From assembly GCA_965214415.1 (NCBI GenBank), contig CBDCBQ010000002.1, forward strand, positions 310,001-374,000: a DNA stretch of 64,000 bases, given 5' to 3'. A model generated the notes under the pieces. That model made no database searches, was not told the DNA's origin, and saw only the letters and a program-made list of their open reading frames with translations. This document shows positions 34,880 through 43,926 of the stretch, piece by piece. Numbering within the stretch: position 1 is the stretch's first letter; the number at the start of each line of letters is the position of its first letter. This DNA comes from RH-AL1 sp965214415 (GTDB lineage: Bacteria; Pseudomonadota; Alphaproteobacteria; Rhizobiales; Beijerinckiaceae). Made by a program: the position numbers and the translations under genes.

Positions 34880-36115
34880 CTAGCGCTGAATGCTTTCTTT
34901 TTTGTTTGCCGAACGCCGCGTTTGCATCCGAGCGATCCGGTCGATCTCGTCCAGCCGCCCCTCCGAAAGCCCGAGGACCGCCTCGACCCAAACGTCGACG
35001 ACGGCAATCGCTTCCTCGATCGCGTAAGACTGACCGCGCCTCCGCGCCAATGCTGACCGGCGCCGCGCCTCCGCGCTCGCGGTTGCAGGAACAAGGGCTT
35101 GCTTGGCATAGGCCTCCGCTCCCTCCGGTCCAGCGACATCGTCGATCGCGTGCATTTCGAGGGCATGTGCCGCTTCGAGCTTGCGCCCGGACAAGATGAA
35201 CGCTTCCGCCAGCGCGGGAGAGGCGCGGCGGCCGAGAAGACTCGTCGCGCCCATCCCGGGAAACAGCCCGAAGCGCGCCTCGGGAAACGCGAAAGTGGCA
35301 TCGGCGCCCGCGACGGCGATCTGGCACGCGAGGATCGCCTCGAAGCCAGATCCGAACGCCTTGCCGTCGACTGCGCCGATCGTGAGCACATCCCGGCCGA
35401 GGCCGGTCCACAGCGCGTGAACGACGCGCACCGAGAGATGCGCATAATGGCGAAGCATCGTCTCGTCGCGCGCCCGCGCCAATGCCGCGATCGTGGCCAG
35501 ATCTCCCCCCATGCTGAAGGTGGCCGGCGTGGCCGAGGTGAACAGGAGCGTGTCGGCGGCGACCTCCCCCGCCCGCCATCGGGCGAAGAACGAATCGATC
35601 GCTTCGAGCAAGGCGATCGAGAAGCACGGCACCGCGGCGTTTCGGAGCCGGATTGTTGCCAGACGTCCGTCGACGTCGATCGCGACGCCTTCGTCGACGA
35701 CGGACCAGTTTGGCACGGCGAAGCGGCGCGCCCGGGCGAGCGCCCAAAGGGTGTCGGCAAGGCCAAGTATCCGGTCGAGCGGCGGCGCAGCGCCGGCCTC
35801 GATCGCGAACAGGGCAAGCCCCGAGGCGAGCAAAGCCGCGGCGCTGATCCTTTCGCCCTCCACCGCTTGGCCTAGCGCACCCCCGGCACGCCGCCGCAGC
35901 ATCGGGAGATCGACGAGGGCAAGCGACGCGCCAGCCTCGACGGCGAGCACGTCGCACGCGAAGGCCTTCCGCGAGTCGACGAAATCCAGCGCTCCGTTCG
36001 CCAGCGCGACCGTGAAGGCGCGGGTCGACGCGTCGGGCGGATCGCCGACCTCGAAGCCCGAACGACCCTCGCGGATGCCGATCACACTGAGCGGCAGAGT
36101 CGACACCACGTCCAC
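34880..36115 (-). CDS. RpfF-like crotonase (putative DSF-family signal synthase)
   Basis: This 411-residue protein starts at GTG 36115. Residues about 140-400 align, from memory of Xanthomonas RpfF, across the whole length: SMGGDLATIAALARARDE, GSGFEAILACQIAVAG, FPEARFGLFPGMGA and the end VVDVWVEAVLGLSEGRLDE with RMQTRRS. Glu259 and Glu279 are 20 residues apart, like the catalytic Glu141 and Glu161 of RpfF. RpfF dehydrates and hydrolyses 3-hydroxyacyl-ACP to cis-2-enoic signals. The first 130 residues are an unrecognised extension. It is in an operon with a GGDEF-EAL gene. Confidence 0.82.
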   Translation of the reverse strand: MDVVSTLPLSVIGIREGRSGFEVGDPPDASTRAFTVALANGALDFVDSRKAFACDVLAVEAGASLALVDLPMLRRRAGGALGQAVEGERISAAALLASGLALFAIEAGAAPPLDRILGLADTLWALARARRFAVPNWSVVDEGVAIDVDGRLATIRLRNAAVPCFSIALLEAIDSFFARWRAGEVAADTLLFTSATPATFSMGGDLATIAALARARDETMLRHYAHLSVRVVHALWTGLGRDVLTIGAVDGKAFGSGFEAILACQIAVAGADATFAFPEARFGLFPGMGATSLLGRRASPALAEAFILSGRKLEAAHALEMHAIDDVAGPEGAEAYAKQALVPATASAEARRRSALARRRGQSYAIEEAIAVVDVWVEAVLGLSEGRLDEIDRIARMQTRRSANKKESIQR

Positions 36116-36129
36116 CCGCCGTACCCGCG

Positions 36130-37125
36130 TTACAGCATGCTCGCCAGAACGCGATCGGGTGGCCGGTGCCCATCCCAGAAGGCTTTCACGTTGACGATGA
36201 CCTTGTCGCCCATGTCGATGCGGCCCTCGGTCGTCGCGGAGCCCATGTGCGGCAGCAGGGTCACCTTGCCGGTTTTGGCGAGCTTGATCAGCTTGGGCGA
36301 GACCGACGGCTCGTGCTCGAAGACATCGAGGCCGGCGCCGGCGAGCTCGCCCGCCTCCAGCATGCGGGTCAGCGCGTTCTCATCGATCACCTCGCCGCGC
36401 GAGGTGTTGATGATCAGCGCTTCCGGCCGCAGGTACTTCAGCCGGCGCGCCGAGAGCAGATGGTACGTTGCCGGCGTGTGCGGGCAATTGACGGACACGA
36501 TGTCCATGCGCGCCAGCATCTGGTCGAGCGAATCCCAGTAGGTCGCCTCGAGCTTCTCCTCAATCAGCGTGCCGAGCCGGCGCCGGTTGTGGTAGTGGAT
36601 CTGCAGCCCGAAGGCGCGGGCGCGACGCGCGACCGCCTGGCCGATACGACCCATGCCGACGATGCCGAGCCGCTTGCCGGTGATGCGGCGCCCAAGCATC
36701 CAGGTCGGCGCCCAGCCCGACCATTCGTTGGAGGGGATCGCGCCGGCCCCTTCGACGATGCGGCGGGCGACGGCAAGGATCAGCGCCATCGTCATGTCGG
36801 CGGTATCGTCGGTGAGGACACCTGGCGTGTTGGTGACCGTGATGCCACGCTCGAGCGCGGCACCGAGGGCGATGTTGTCGATCCCGTTGCCGAAGTTGGC
36901 GATGAGCTTCAGCTGCGGGCCAGCCTCGCGGATGATCTCGGCGTCGAGCCGGTCGGTGACGGTCGGCACGAGCACGTCGGCCACCTTCACCGCCTCGATC
37001 AGCTGGGCGCGGGTCATCGCCTGGTCGTCAATGTTGAGCCGCGTATCGAACAGCTCGCACATGCGCGTTTCGACGCGATCCGGCAGCCGGCGCGTGATGA
37101 TGACGAGCGGTTTCTTCTTGCCCAT
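36130..37125 (-). CDS. D-isomer-specific 2-hydroxyacid dehydrogenase (glyoxylate/hydroxypyruvate reductase type)
   Basis: This 331-residue NAD(P)-dependent enzyme has a Rossmann fingerprint GIVGMGRIGQAVARRAR and the catalytic set Arg in INTSRGEVIDE, Glu in GLDVFEHEP and His in LLPHMGSAT. The family reduces glyoxylate or hydroxypyruvate, or oxidises D-glycerate. It is the first gene of a three-gene minus-strand unit, 14 bases before the RpfF-like gene. Whether the three share a pathway or only a promoter is unknown. Confidence 0.92.
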   Translation of the reverse strand: MGKKKPLVIITRRLPDRVETRMCELFDTRLNIDDQAMTRAQLIEAVKVADVLVPTVTDRLDAEIIREAGPQLKLIANFGNGIDNIALGAALERGITVTNTPGVLTDDTADMTMALILAVARRIVEGAGAIPSNEWSGWAPTWMLGRRITGKRLGIVGMGRIGQAVARRARAFGLQIHYHNRRRLGTLIEEKLEATYWDSLDQMLARMDIVSVNCPHTPATYHLLSARRLKYLRPEALIINTSRGEVIDENALTRMLEAGELAGAGLDVFEHEPSVSPKLIKLAKTGKVTLLPHMGSATTEGRIDMGDKVIVNVKAFWDGHRPPDRVLASML

Positions 37126-37355
37126 GAGTGTCCCGCGCGAAGCCCCCGCTGCCCAAAGTGGACGGTGCCGGGATGAAATCAGCGCCGAACGGCCCGGATT
37201 TCACCCCCCTTTAACCACGTCGGGCCATCAAGGAGAGGACAGGATACCGCCTCGTGCTCCTTTGGCATCTCGTAACAGATGATGGCCCAAAGACAAGAAG
37301 CGCGGCGCATTCCAGAACGCCCGCGCCGACGGCGGGCAGGATCAGGACGAGGCCC

Positions 37356-37910
37356 ATGCTTGCTCGCGCAGCCGTCTCTCGCCTCGCATCGCCAGGGCGG
37401 TACGCCGCGCCCGCCGCGTTGCTGCTGTATCTCGGGCTGGGTCTCATGGGGGTCGCCACCGCGCAGCAGACCGGGTCGGCGAGCGGCCTGCCGGTGCCGC
37501 GCTACGTCAGCTTGAAGTCCGACCGCGTCAATCTTCGCGAGGGCCCCTCGAAGGACCATCGCACGACCTGGATCTTCGAGCGCGCCGGCCTGCCCGTCGA
37601 GATCACCGCCGAGTTCGAGACGTGGCGCAAGGTGCGTGACTCGGAAGGCTCGGAGGGCTGGGTGCTCCACTCGCTCCTCTCGGGGCGCCGGACCGGCCTC
37701 GTGACGCCATGGAAAAAGGCGGGCGCGGTGGTCACGCTCTACGCGAAGCCGATCGACACCGCAGCGGCCGCCGCCAAGCTCGAGCCGAACGTACTCGCCA
37801 ACATACGCTCCTGCGACAAAACCTGGTGCCGCGTGAATGGCGACGGCTTCGACGGGTTCATCAAGCAGGCCGACTTGTGGGGCGTCTATCCCGATGAGGT
37901 GGTCGAGTAG
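37356..37910 (+). CDS. Exported bacterial SH3-domain protein
   Basis: This 184-residue protein starts at ATG 37356. A signal segment (AAPAALLLYLGLGLMGVATA) is followed by two SH3b-like units: LKSDRVNLREGPSKDHRTTW and VTLYAKPIDTAAAAAKLEPN with CDKTWCRVNGDGFDGF. Such proteins (COG3807 type) bind peptidoglycan or other wall components in the periplasm and are widespread in Hyphomicrobiales. It is divergent from the dehydrogenase operon. Confidence 0.88.
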   Translation: MLARAAVSRLASPGRYAAPAALLLYLGLGLMGVATAQQTGSASGLPVPRYVSLKSDRVNLREGPSKDHRTTWIFERAGLPVEITAEFETWRKVRDSEGSEGWVLHSLLSGRRTGLVTPWKKAGAVVTLYAKPIDTAAAAAKLEPNVLANIRSCDKTWCRVNGDGFDGFIKQADLWGVYPDEVVE

Positions 37911-37968
37911 CGCGGTCCGACGCTTGCAGAGCGAGTCCGCTTGCGTCGCCGATCGGATCGACGTAGCG

Positions 37969-37987
37969 TATGTTATATCGTAACATA
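37969..37987. promoter_or_regulatory. Perfect 7-bp inverted repeat, Zur-like operator
   Basis: TATGTTATATCGTAACATA is a perfect 7-5-7 palindrome in otherwise GC-rich DNA. Its core TGTTA-N5-TAACA matches the spacing and bases of alphaproteobacterial Zur boxes as I recall them. It ends two bases before the GGAG ribosome-binding site of the gene at 38000, where a bound repressor would block transcription. Confidence 0.55.
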
Positions 37988-37999
37988 TGGAGCGGATCG

Positions 38000-38347
38000 A
38001 TGGGGTTCGGCGAACTGTTGGGCGATACGCTCCAGGTCGAGGATCAGGACGTGATCGCCAGCCGGTGCCAGCACGACCTGCCCGCGCATGCGTTGGCGCT
38101 TCACCGCAACGACGACGGCATCACCTGGGCCGTGCTGACGCCACCGGCGATCACGCCGGAGCTGCTCCGTTTCACGATCTGCCGCGTCGCGCCCTCGATC
38201 ATGGTGATGATCGAGGATGAGGCGGCCCGCCGCCAGTTCCGCGGCCTTGCCTCGGTCGAGGAGGCGATCGACTTCGTCTGCACCATGGCCGCCGAGGCGA
38301 TGCAGGCGCTGGTCGGCATCCACGCGGTAAGCCGGATGGTGCATTGA
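38000..38347 (+). CDS. Small protein of unknown function behind a palindromic operator
   Basis: This 115-residue protein starts at ATG 38000, with GGAG seven bases before. An upstream in-frame ATG at 37970 lies inside the palindrome and is less likely. The sequence has VEDQDVIASRCQHDLPAH, ITPELLRFTICRVAPSIMVM and EEAIDFVCTMAAEAMQALVG, with no signal peptide or membrane helix. I recognise no family. If the palindrome is a Zur site, a role in zinc limitation is possible. Confidence 0.7.
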   Translation: MGFGELLGDTLQVEDQDVIASRCQHDLPAHALALHRNDDGITWAVLTPPAITPELLRFTICRVAPSIMVMIEDEAARRQFRGLASVEEAIDFVCTMAAEAMQALVGIHAVSRMVH

Positions 38348-38444
38348 GGCGCCTGGAATGCGCGGTCGCGAAGCTCCTCGGCTCGTATTGACAGCCGCGA
38401 CCCCAGCGCCGAAACCACCGGCGTACCGCCGGACCGTCGCCACC

Positions 38445-39301
<857 letters not shown>

Positions 39302-39305
<4 letters not shown>

Positions 39306-39772
39306 TCGCGACGCGGAGCGAGCGCGCGCGCTTCCTGTTCCGCCAGGACTACGGGATCATCGACGCCGCCACATGGCGGTTCCATGTCGGCTGGCTCCTC
39401 CTGCTGCTGATCGCGCTGACGCTGCTGCTGCTGCCGCTGCGCCCCTACACGCGGCACGATCTGGCGACGACCCGGTTCATCGCGCCGCTGACGATCCTCG
39501 CCTACAGCTACGTGATCATCTACTCGTTCGCCGTCCTCTTCATCGCGATCTCCTACACGATGCTGTCGATCAAGCGGCTGCGCGACCGCGGCAAGCCGAC
39601 GGCGGTGGCGGGGCTGGTGCCGCTGCTCGCGCTGCTGGCCGGCTCGGCGCACTTTCTGCAGCCGCAGGTGCCGGAGGCGATCTCGATCTGGTATGTCGTC
39701 CTGATCGACACGATGCTCGTCGTCGCCATTGTCGCGACCGGTTTCGAGCTGGGCTTCCGGCCGACGGCCTAG
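39302..39772 (+). CDS. DUF805-type membrane protein
   Basis: This 156-residue protein has four hydrophobic segments and the DUF805 hallmark LSIKRLRDRGKPT after the second helix. No biochemical role is known for the family. Coupling to dapD by a four-base overlap, and holA 17 bases later, place it in a dapD-holA transcript. Confidence 0.85.
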
Positions 39773-39789
39773 CGCGCGGGAGCGGTCCC

Positions 39790-40797
39790 ATGGTCGCGAT
39801 CAAGTCGGCCGAGGCCGATCGCTTCATCAATCGCCCGCCGGCCGGCGTCTTCCTCTACCTGGTATTCGGCCCCGATGCGGGCCTCGTCGCCGAGCGGGCG
39901 CGCACGATCCTGACGCGCGCCGTCGATGACCCCAAGGACGCGTTCCAGCTGATGCGGCTCGACGGCGACGATGTCGCGAGCGACCCGCTGTGTCTCGCCG
40001 ACGAGGCCAACGCGGTGCCGATGTTCGGCGGCCGCAAGGCGATCGGGATCGAGGCCACCGCCAAATCCCTGATCCCGGCGATCGAGCCGCTGCTGAAGGC
40101 GCCGCCGCGCGACTGCATCGTCGTCGTCGAGGCCGGCGCGCTGAAGCGCGACCACCTTCTGCGCAAGCTGTGCGAGCGGGAGAGCGCCGCCGCCGCTATC
40201 GAGTGCTACGCCGATGGTCCGCGCGAGGTCGGCCAGCTTGTCGATTCCGAGCTGGCCGCCGCCGACCTGACGATCGAGCCCGACGCGCGCGAACTGCTCG
40301 TGTCGCTGCTCGGGCAAGACCGGCTCACCACCCGCTCCGAGCTCGAGAAGCTCGCGACCTACGCCCACGGGGAGCATCGCGTCGAGGTCGCGCATGTCGA
40401 GGCGATCGTCGCGGATGCCTCGGCGCTGGTGCTCGACCACGCTGTCGACGGCGCGTTCTCGGGCGACGTCGTGGCGGTCGAGACGACGACCGAGCGGCTG
40501 TTCGCCGAGAACGGCGACGTCAATCAGCTGCTCGGCAGCGCGCTGCGCCACGCCAGCGCGCTGCATCGCGCGCGCGTCGCAATCGATGCGGGCGGCTCGG
40601 GCGATGGTGCCTTTTACGGCCCGCGCCGCGCGGTGGCGCAGCAGCAGCTGCGCCAATGGAACACGCCGCGCCTCGGCCGGGCGGTGACGGTGCTGGGCGA
40701 CGCCGTTGGCCGCGCCCGCCGCGAGCCGCGGCTGGCACAGGCGATCGCCGTCCGCGCGTTGTGGACCGTGGCGCTCGCCGCACGCGGCCGCGAGTGA
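39790..40797 (+). CDS. holA: DNA polymerase III subunit delta
   Basis: This 335-residue clamp-loader subunit has the family start GVFLYLVFGPDAGLVAERAR, the AAA-like lid region CIVVVEAGALKRDHLLRKL and a C-terminal helical bundle (RAVAQQQLRQWNTPRLGRAV). Delta opens the beta clamp during loading. It starts at ATG 39790. The protein lacks a Walker A motif, as expected for delta. It is the last gene of its unit. Confidence 0.92.
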   Translation: MVAIKSAEADRFINRPPAGVFLYLVFGPDAGLVAERARTILTRAVDDPKDAFQLMRLDGDDVASDPLCLADEANAVPMFGGRKAIGIEATAKSLIPAIEPLLKAPPRDCIVVVEAGALKRDHLLRKLCERESAAAAIECYADGPREVGQLVDSELAAADLTIEPDARELLVSLLGQDRLTTRSELEKLATYAHGEHRVEVAHVEAIVADASALVLDHAVDGAFSGDVVAVETTTERLFAENGDVNQLLGSALRHASALHRARVAIDAGGSGDGAFYGPRRAVAQQQLRQWNTPRLGRAVTVLGDAVGRARREPRLAQAIAVRALWTVALAARGRE

Positions 40798-40816
40798 TCA
40801 AACAATGACGGAAAAA

Positions 40817-40846
40817 AAACCGCCAGCGCGAACGCGCCAGCGGTTT
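40817..40846 (-). terminator. Intrinsic terminator for the NdvA-like gene
   Basis: AAACCGC-CA-GCGCG-AA-CGCGC-CA-GCGGTTT folds into a 12-pair stem with one internal mismatch. On the minus strand it is followed by a run of eight T (A8 at 40812-40819 on the plus strand). It lies about 150 bases downstream of the ndvA stop. It may also act weakly on holA read-through. Confidence 0.7.
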
Positions 40847-40993
40847 GATAAGTCATTGGGAGGAAGTCACCCGGGGCAAACCCGGGGGCGAAAGGATCGC
40901 CTTCGCTTCCGAACATATGCGACGCTGCGGCGGCGAACTCCACCCCGATTGCGGCATGGCTGCCGTGCATTCCTGGCACGTCGTTCCAGATGT

Positions 40994-42823
40994 TTAACCT
41001 TCGACCGCCAGCGCCTCCGGCTGACGCTGCGTCATGAATTGCGCCCTGGCGAGCGCGCCAAACCGCTCATCCCTTTTGACAAGCTCGTCGAATGTGCCCT
41101 GCTCGACGACTCGGCCGCCCTCGAGCAGCAGGATGCGCGTCGCGTTGCGGATCGTCGCAAGCCGATGCGCGATAACGAACGTGGTGCGACCCTGGGTCGC
41201 GCTCGCCAGTGCCAACTGCAGCTTTTGCTCGGTCGACGCGTCTAGCGCGGCCGTCGCCTCGTCGAAGATCATGATCGGCGGGTCCTTGAGCAGCGCGCGA
41301 GCGATCGCGACGCGCTGACGCTCGCCGCCCGACAACGATCGACCACGCTCCCCGACCGGGGTCGCCAGCCCTTGCGACTGACCCGCCACGAACTCCGCCG
41401 CCTGCGCCAGATCGAGGGCGCGGGCGATCTCGGCTGGCGACGCGTCGGGCTTGCCGATCCGCAGGTTCTCCTCGATCGAGCGGGCGAACAGCATCGGCTC
41501 CTGAAACACGACGCCGATGTTGCGCCGCAGCGCCTCGAGCGGCATGTCGCGAATGTCGATCCCATCGATCGTGATGCGGCCTTGCGCCGGATCGAACGCG
41601 CGATGCAGCAGCGCCAGCGTCGTCGACTTGCCGGAGCCGGTGGCGCCGACCAGCGCGATCGTCTCGCCGGGCTCGGCGACGATGTCGAGATCGACGACGG
41701 CGGGTCGCGTCGGTTTGCGGGAGACGGGTTCTAGAGGATCGGCATTGCCGCTCTCGCCCGGCGGGTACGCGAAGGTCACCCGCTCGAAGACGACGCGGCC
41801 GGCGAGCTTACCGGGGTCCGGGGCGCCCGGCTTGTCGGCCACCTGCGGCATCGTATCGAGCACCGCGAAGAAATCGGTCAGCTTCGTCGCCTGCTGGAAC
41901 AGCAGGTTGGAGAAGTTCGACAATTGCTCCAGCCGACCGATCAGCATGCCGGCGAAGCTCATGAACATGACGATGCCGCCGATCGAGCCGACGCCGTGCA
42001 GATAGAGAATCGTGCCGACCAGGAAGATGAGAAGCAGCGTGATCGTCGAAGCGGCGCGGCCGAACACCACGGCCGTCGCCCACCAGGACAGCACCGGCAT
42101 TTGCGCCGCGAGCAGCGTGCGCGACAGGCTGCGCATCGCCGCGAGCTCGCTGTCGACGCGGGTGAAGCTCTGGATCACCGGCACGTTGCCGAGCACGTCG
42201 GACGCGCGCTCGGCTAGCGTCGTGTTGTAGCCTTCGACTTCGTGCTGCAACACCTCGGTGCGACGCCGCACGAAGGTGGCGATAACGCCCATTGCGACGA
42301 TGAGCACGAGGAGGAGAAGTCCGAGCCGCCAGTTGAACCACAGCGCCGCGGGCAGAATGACAATCAGGGAGAGGACGGCGACCAGGTTCTCGCGGAAGAA
42401 GCTGAGGTAGATCACGAACATGCCGGTCGCGCTCTCGATCATGATCTTGAGCGAGCGGCCCGAATGCGTGGCCGAGTGAAAGCTGAGCGGCAACTCGAGC
42501 GCATGTTCGAAGAAGATCGCCATGACGGCGAGCCGGCGGCGATGCGCGAGCCGATCGGCGACCAGCGACACGATGACGGCCGCGACGATCGAGCCTAGCG
42601 CGAACCCGATCCAGGCGAGGATCGTCGGCATCAGCTCGACAAGCGTTGGCAGGTGACCGCTCGAGGCACCGGCGCTGAGCCTGTTGATCAGCCGCCCGAG
42701 CAGCACCGGCTCGGCGAATTGCGTGCCGACCATCGCCGCGGCGGCGATCACGAGAATGGTCGCGCTGCGCCGTTCCGAATCCAGCATGCCGAGCACGCGC
42801 CAATAGATGCGGAAGAACGACAT
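40994..42823 (-). CDS. ndvA: Cyclic beta-1,2-glucan exporter (ABC transporter, NdvA/ChvA type)
   Basis: This 609-residue half-transporter has six membrane helices (about 20-300) and an ATPase with Walker A GATGSGKST, signature SLSGGERQRVAIARAL and Walker B IMIFDEATAALD. The start SFFRIYWRVLGMLDSERRSA and FAEPVLLGRLINRL match NdvA/ChvA closely. It exports cyclic beta-1,2-glucan to the periplasm for osmoadaptation and host interaction. The glucan synthase NdvB is not in the window. Confidence 0.92.
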   Translation of the reverse strand: MSFFRIYWRVLGMLDSERRSATILVIAAAAMVGTQFAEPVLLGRLINRLSAGASSGHLPTLVELMPTILAWIGFALGSIVAAVIVSLVADRLAHRRRLAVMAIFFEHALELPLSFHSATHSGRSLKIMIESATGMFVIYLSFFRENLVAVLSLIVILPAALWFNWRLGLLLLVLIVAMGVIATFVRRRTEVLQHEVEGYNTTLAERASDVLGNVPVIQSFTRVDSELAAMRSLSRTLLAAQMPVLSWWATAVVFGRAASTITLLLIFLVGTILYLHGVGSIGGIVMFMSFAGMLIGRLEQLSNFSNLLFQQATKLTDFFAVLDTMPQVADKPGAPDPGKLAGRVVFERVTFAYPPGESGNADPLEPVSRKPTRPAVVDLDIVAEPGETIALVGATGSGKSTTLALLHRAFDPAQGRITIDGIDIRDMPLEALRRNIGVVFQEPMLFARSIEENLRIGKPDASPAEIARALDLAQAAEFVAGQSQGLATPVGERGRSLSGGERQRVAIARALLKDPPIMIFDEATAALDASTEQKLQLALASATQGRTTFVIAHRLATIRNATRILLLEGGRVVEQGTFDELVKRDERFGALARAQFMTQRQPEALAVEG

Positions 42824-42898
42824 CGCGTGCTTTCGAAGAGAGGGCTAAGAGCGGTGCGCCTCTTACGCCGGAGGCGAAGGCAACGCAAAGGGCCGCGA

Positions 42899-43912
42899 TT
42901 GGACGAGCATCACGAGGACGACGGGACGGACGCCTTCAGCGTGACGGCAGGCGCCGCCGACGTCGGACGCCGTCTCGACGTCGCGCTGACCGCCGCCGCG
43001 GCCGACGCCGGACTTGTGCTGTCGCGCACGCGGATCAAGGCGCTGATCGAAGGCGGCGGGCTGACGATCGACGGCGCGGTCGCGTCCGATGCCAACCGCA
43101 AGCTGAAGGAGGGCGAGGCGCTCGTTCTCGTCGTGCCGCCGGCCGAGGAGGCCGAGCCCGAGGGCGAGCCGATCCCGCTGACGATCGTTTTCGAGGACGC
43201 GCATCTTGTCGTGATCGACAAGCCGGCCGGGCTCGTCGTCCACCCTGCACCCGGCCACGCGACGGGGACGCTCGTCAACGCGCTGATCGCTCACTGCGGC
43301 GACAGCCTCTCCGGCATCGGCGGCGTCAAGCGGCCGGGCATCGTCCACCGGCTCGACAAGGACACGTCAGGGCTCCTGGTGGTCGCGAAAAACGACCGGG
43401 CGCATCGCGGCCTCGCCGCGCTGTTCGCCGACCACGGCCGCAGCCTCCCGCTGACGCGCGCCTACCGGGCGTTCGTCTGGGGCAGGCCGGAGCGGGTGTT
43501 CGGCACGATCGAGACCGAGATCGGCCGCCACCCGACCGATCGCCTGCGAATGGCCGTGCTGCCGGAGGGGCGTGGCCGCGTCGCCATCACGCATTGGCGC
43601 ACCGAGGCGACGTTCGGCACCGAGACGAGCCTCGTCGGCTGCGAACTCGAGACCGGGCGCACCCATCAGATCCGCGTGCACATGGCGCATCTCGGCCATC
43701 CGGTGATCGGCGACCCGTTGTACGGCAAGGGCTTCCGCACCAAAGCGGTCAAGCTGGTGGATGCCGCGCGCGAAGCGGTCGAGGGGCTCCGCCGTCAGGC
43801 GTTGCATGCCGCCGTGCTGGGCTTTGCGCATCCGGTCACCGGCGAGGCGTTGGAGTTCGAGAGCGAACTGCCAGCCGATCTGCTGGCGCTCGAGTCCGCG
43901 CTCCGCGGGTGA
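42899..43912 (+). CDS. RluA/RluD-family pseudouridine synthase
   Basis: This protein of about 337 residues has an N-terminal S4 domain (LSRTRIKALIEGGGLTIDGA) and a pseudouridine synthase domain with catalytic Asp in GIVHRLDKDTSGLLVVAK, plus GRTHQIRVHMAHLGHPVIGD. RluD modifies helix 69 of 23S rRNA; this alphaproteobacterial type is normally annotated RluD. The likely start is TTG 42899 with AAAGGG before it; GTG 42941 is an alternative. It is divergent from ndvA and convergent with the molybdopterin gene. Confidence 0.9.
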   Translation: MDEHHEDDGTDAFSVTAGAADVGRRLDVALTAAAADAGLVLSRTRIKALIEGGGLTIDGAVASDANRKLKEGEALVLVVPPAEEAEPEGEPIPLTIVFEDAHLVVIDKPAGLVVHPAPGHATGTLVNALIAHCGDSLSGIGGVKRPGIVHRLDKDTSGLLVVAKNDRAHRGLAALFADHGRSLPLTRAYRAFVWGRPERVFGTIETEIGRHPTDRLRMAVLPEGRGRVAITHWRTEATFGTETSLVGCELETGRTHQIRVHMAHLGHPVIGDPLYGKGFRTKAVKLVDAAREAVEGLRRQALHAAVLGFAHPVTGEALEFESELPADLLALESALRG

Positions 43913-43926
43913 CTTGTCGCCGAAGG

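Noticed and set aside
34845..36173. An open frame that would extend the GGDEF-EAL protein upstream to more than 1200 residues
   Set aside because: It runs antiparallel in register with, and in another frame of, the RpfF-like gene; the extra 440 residues are Arg/Gly-rich without homology. ATG 34844 fits the membrane domain start.
40881..40904. CCCGGGGCAAACCCGGG hairpin as holA terminator
   Set aside because: It can fold but lacks a T-run on either strand; the stem at 40817-40846 with eight T is the better terminator.
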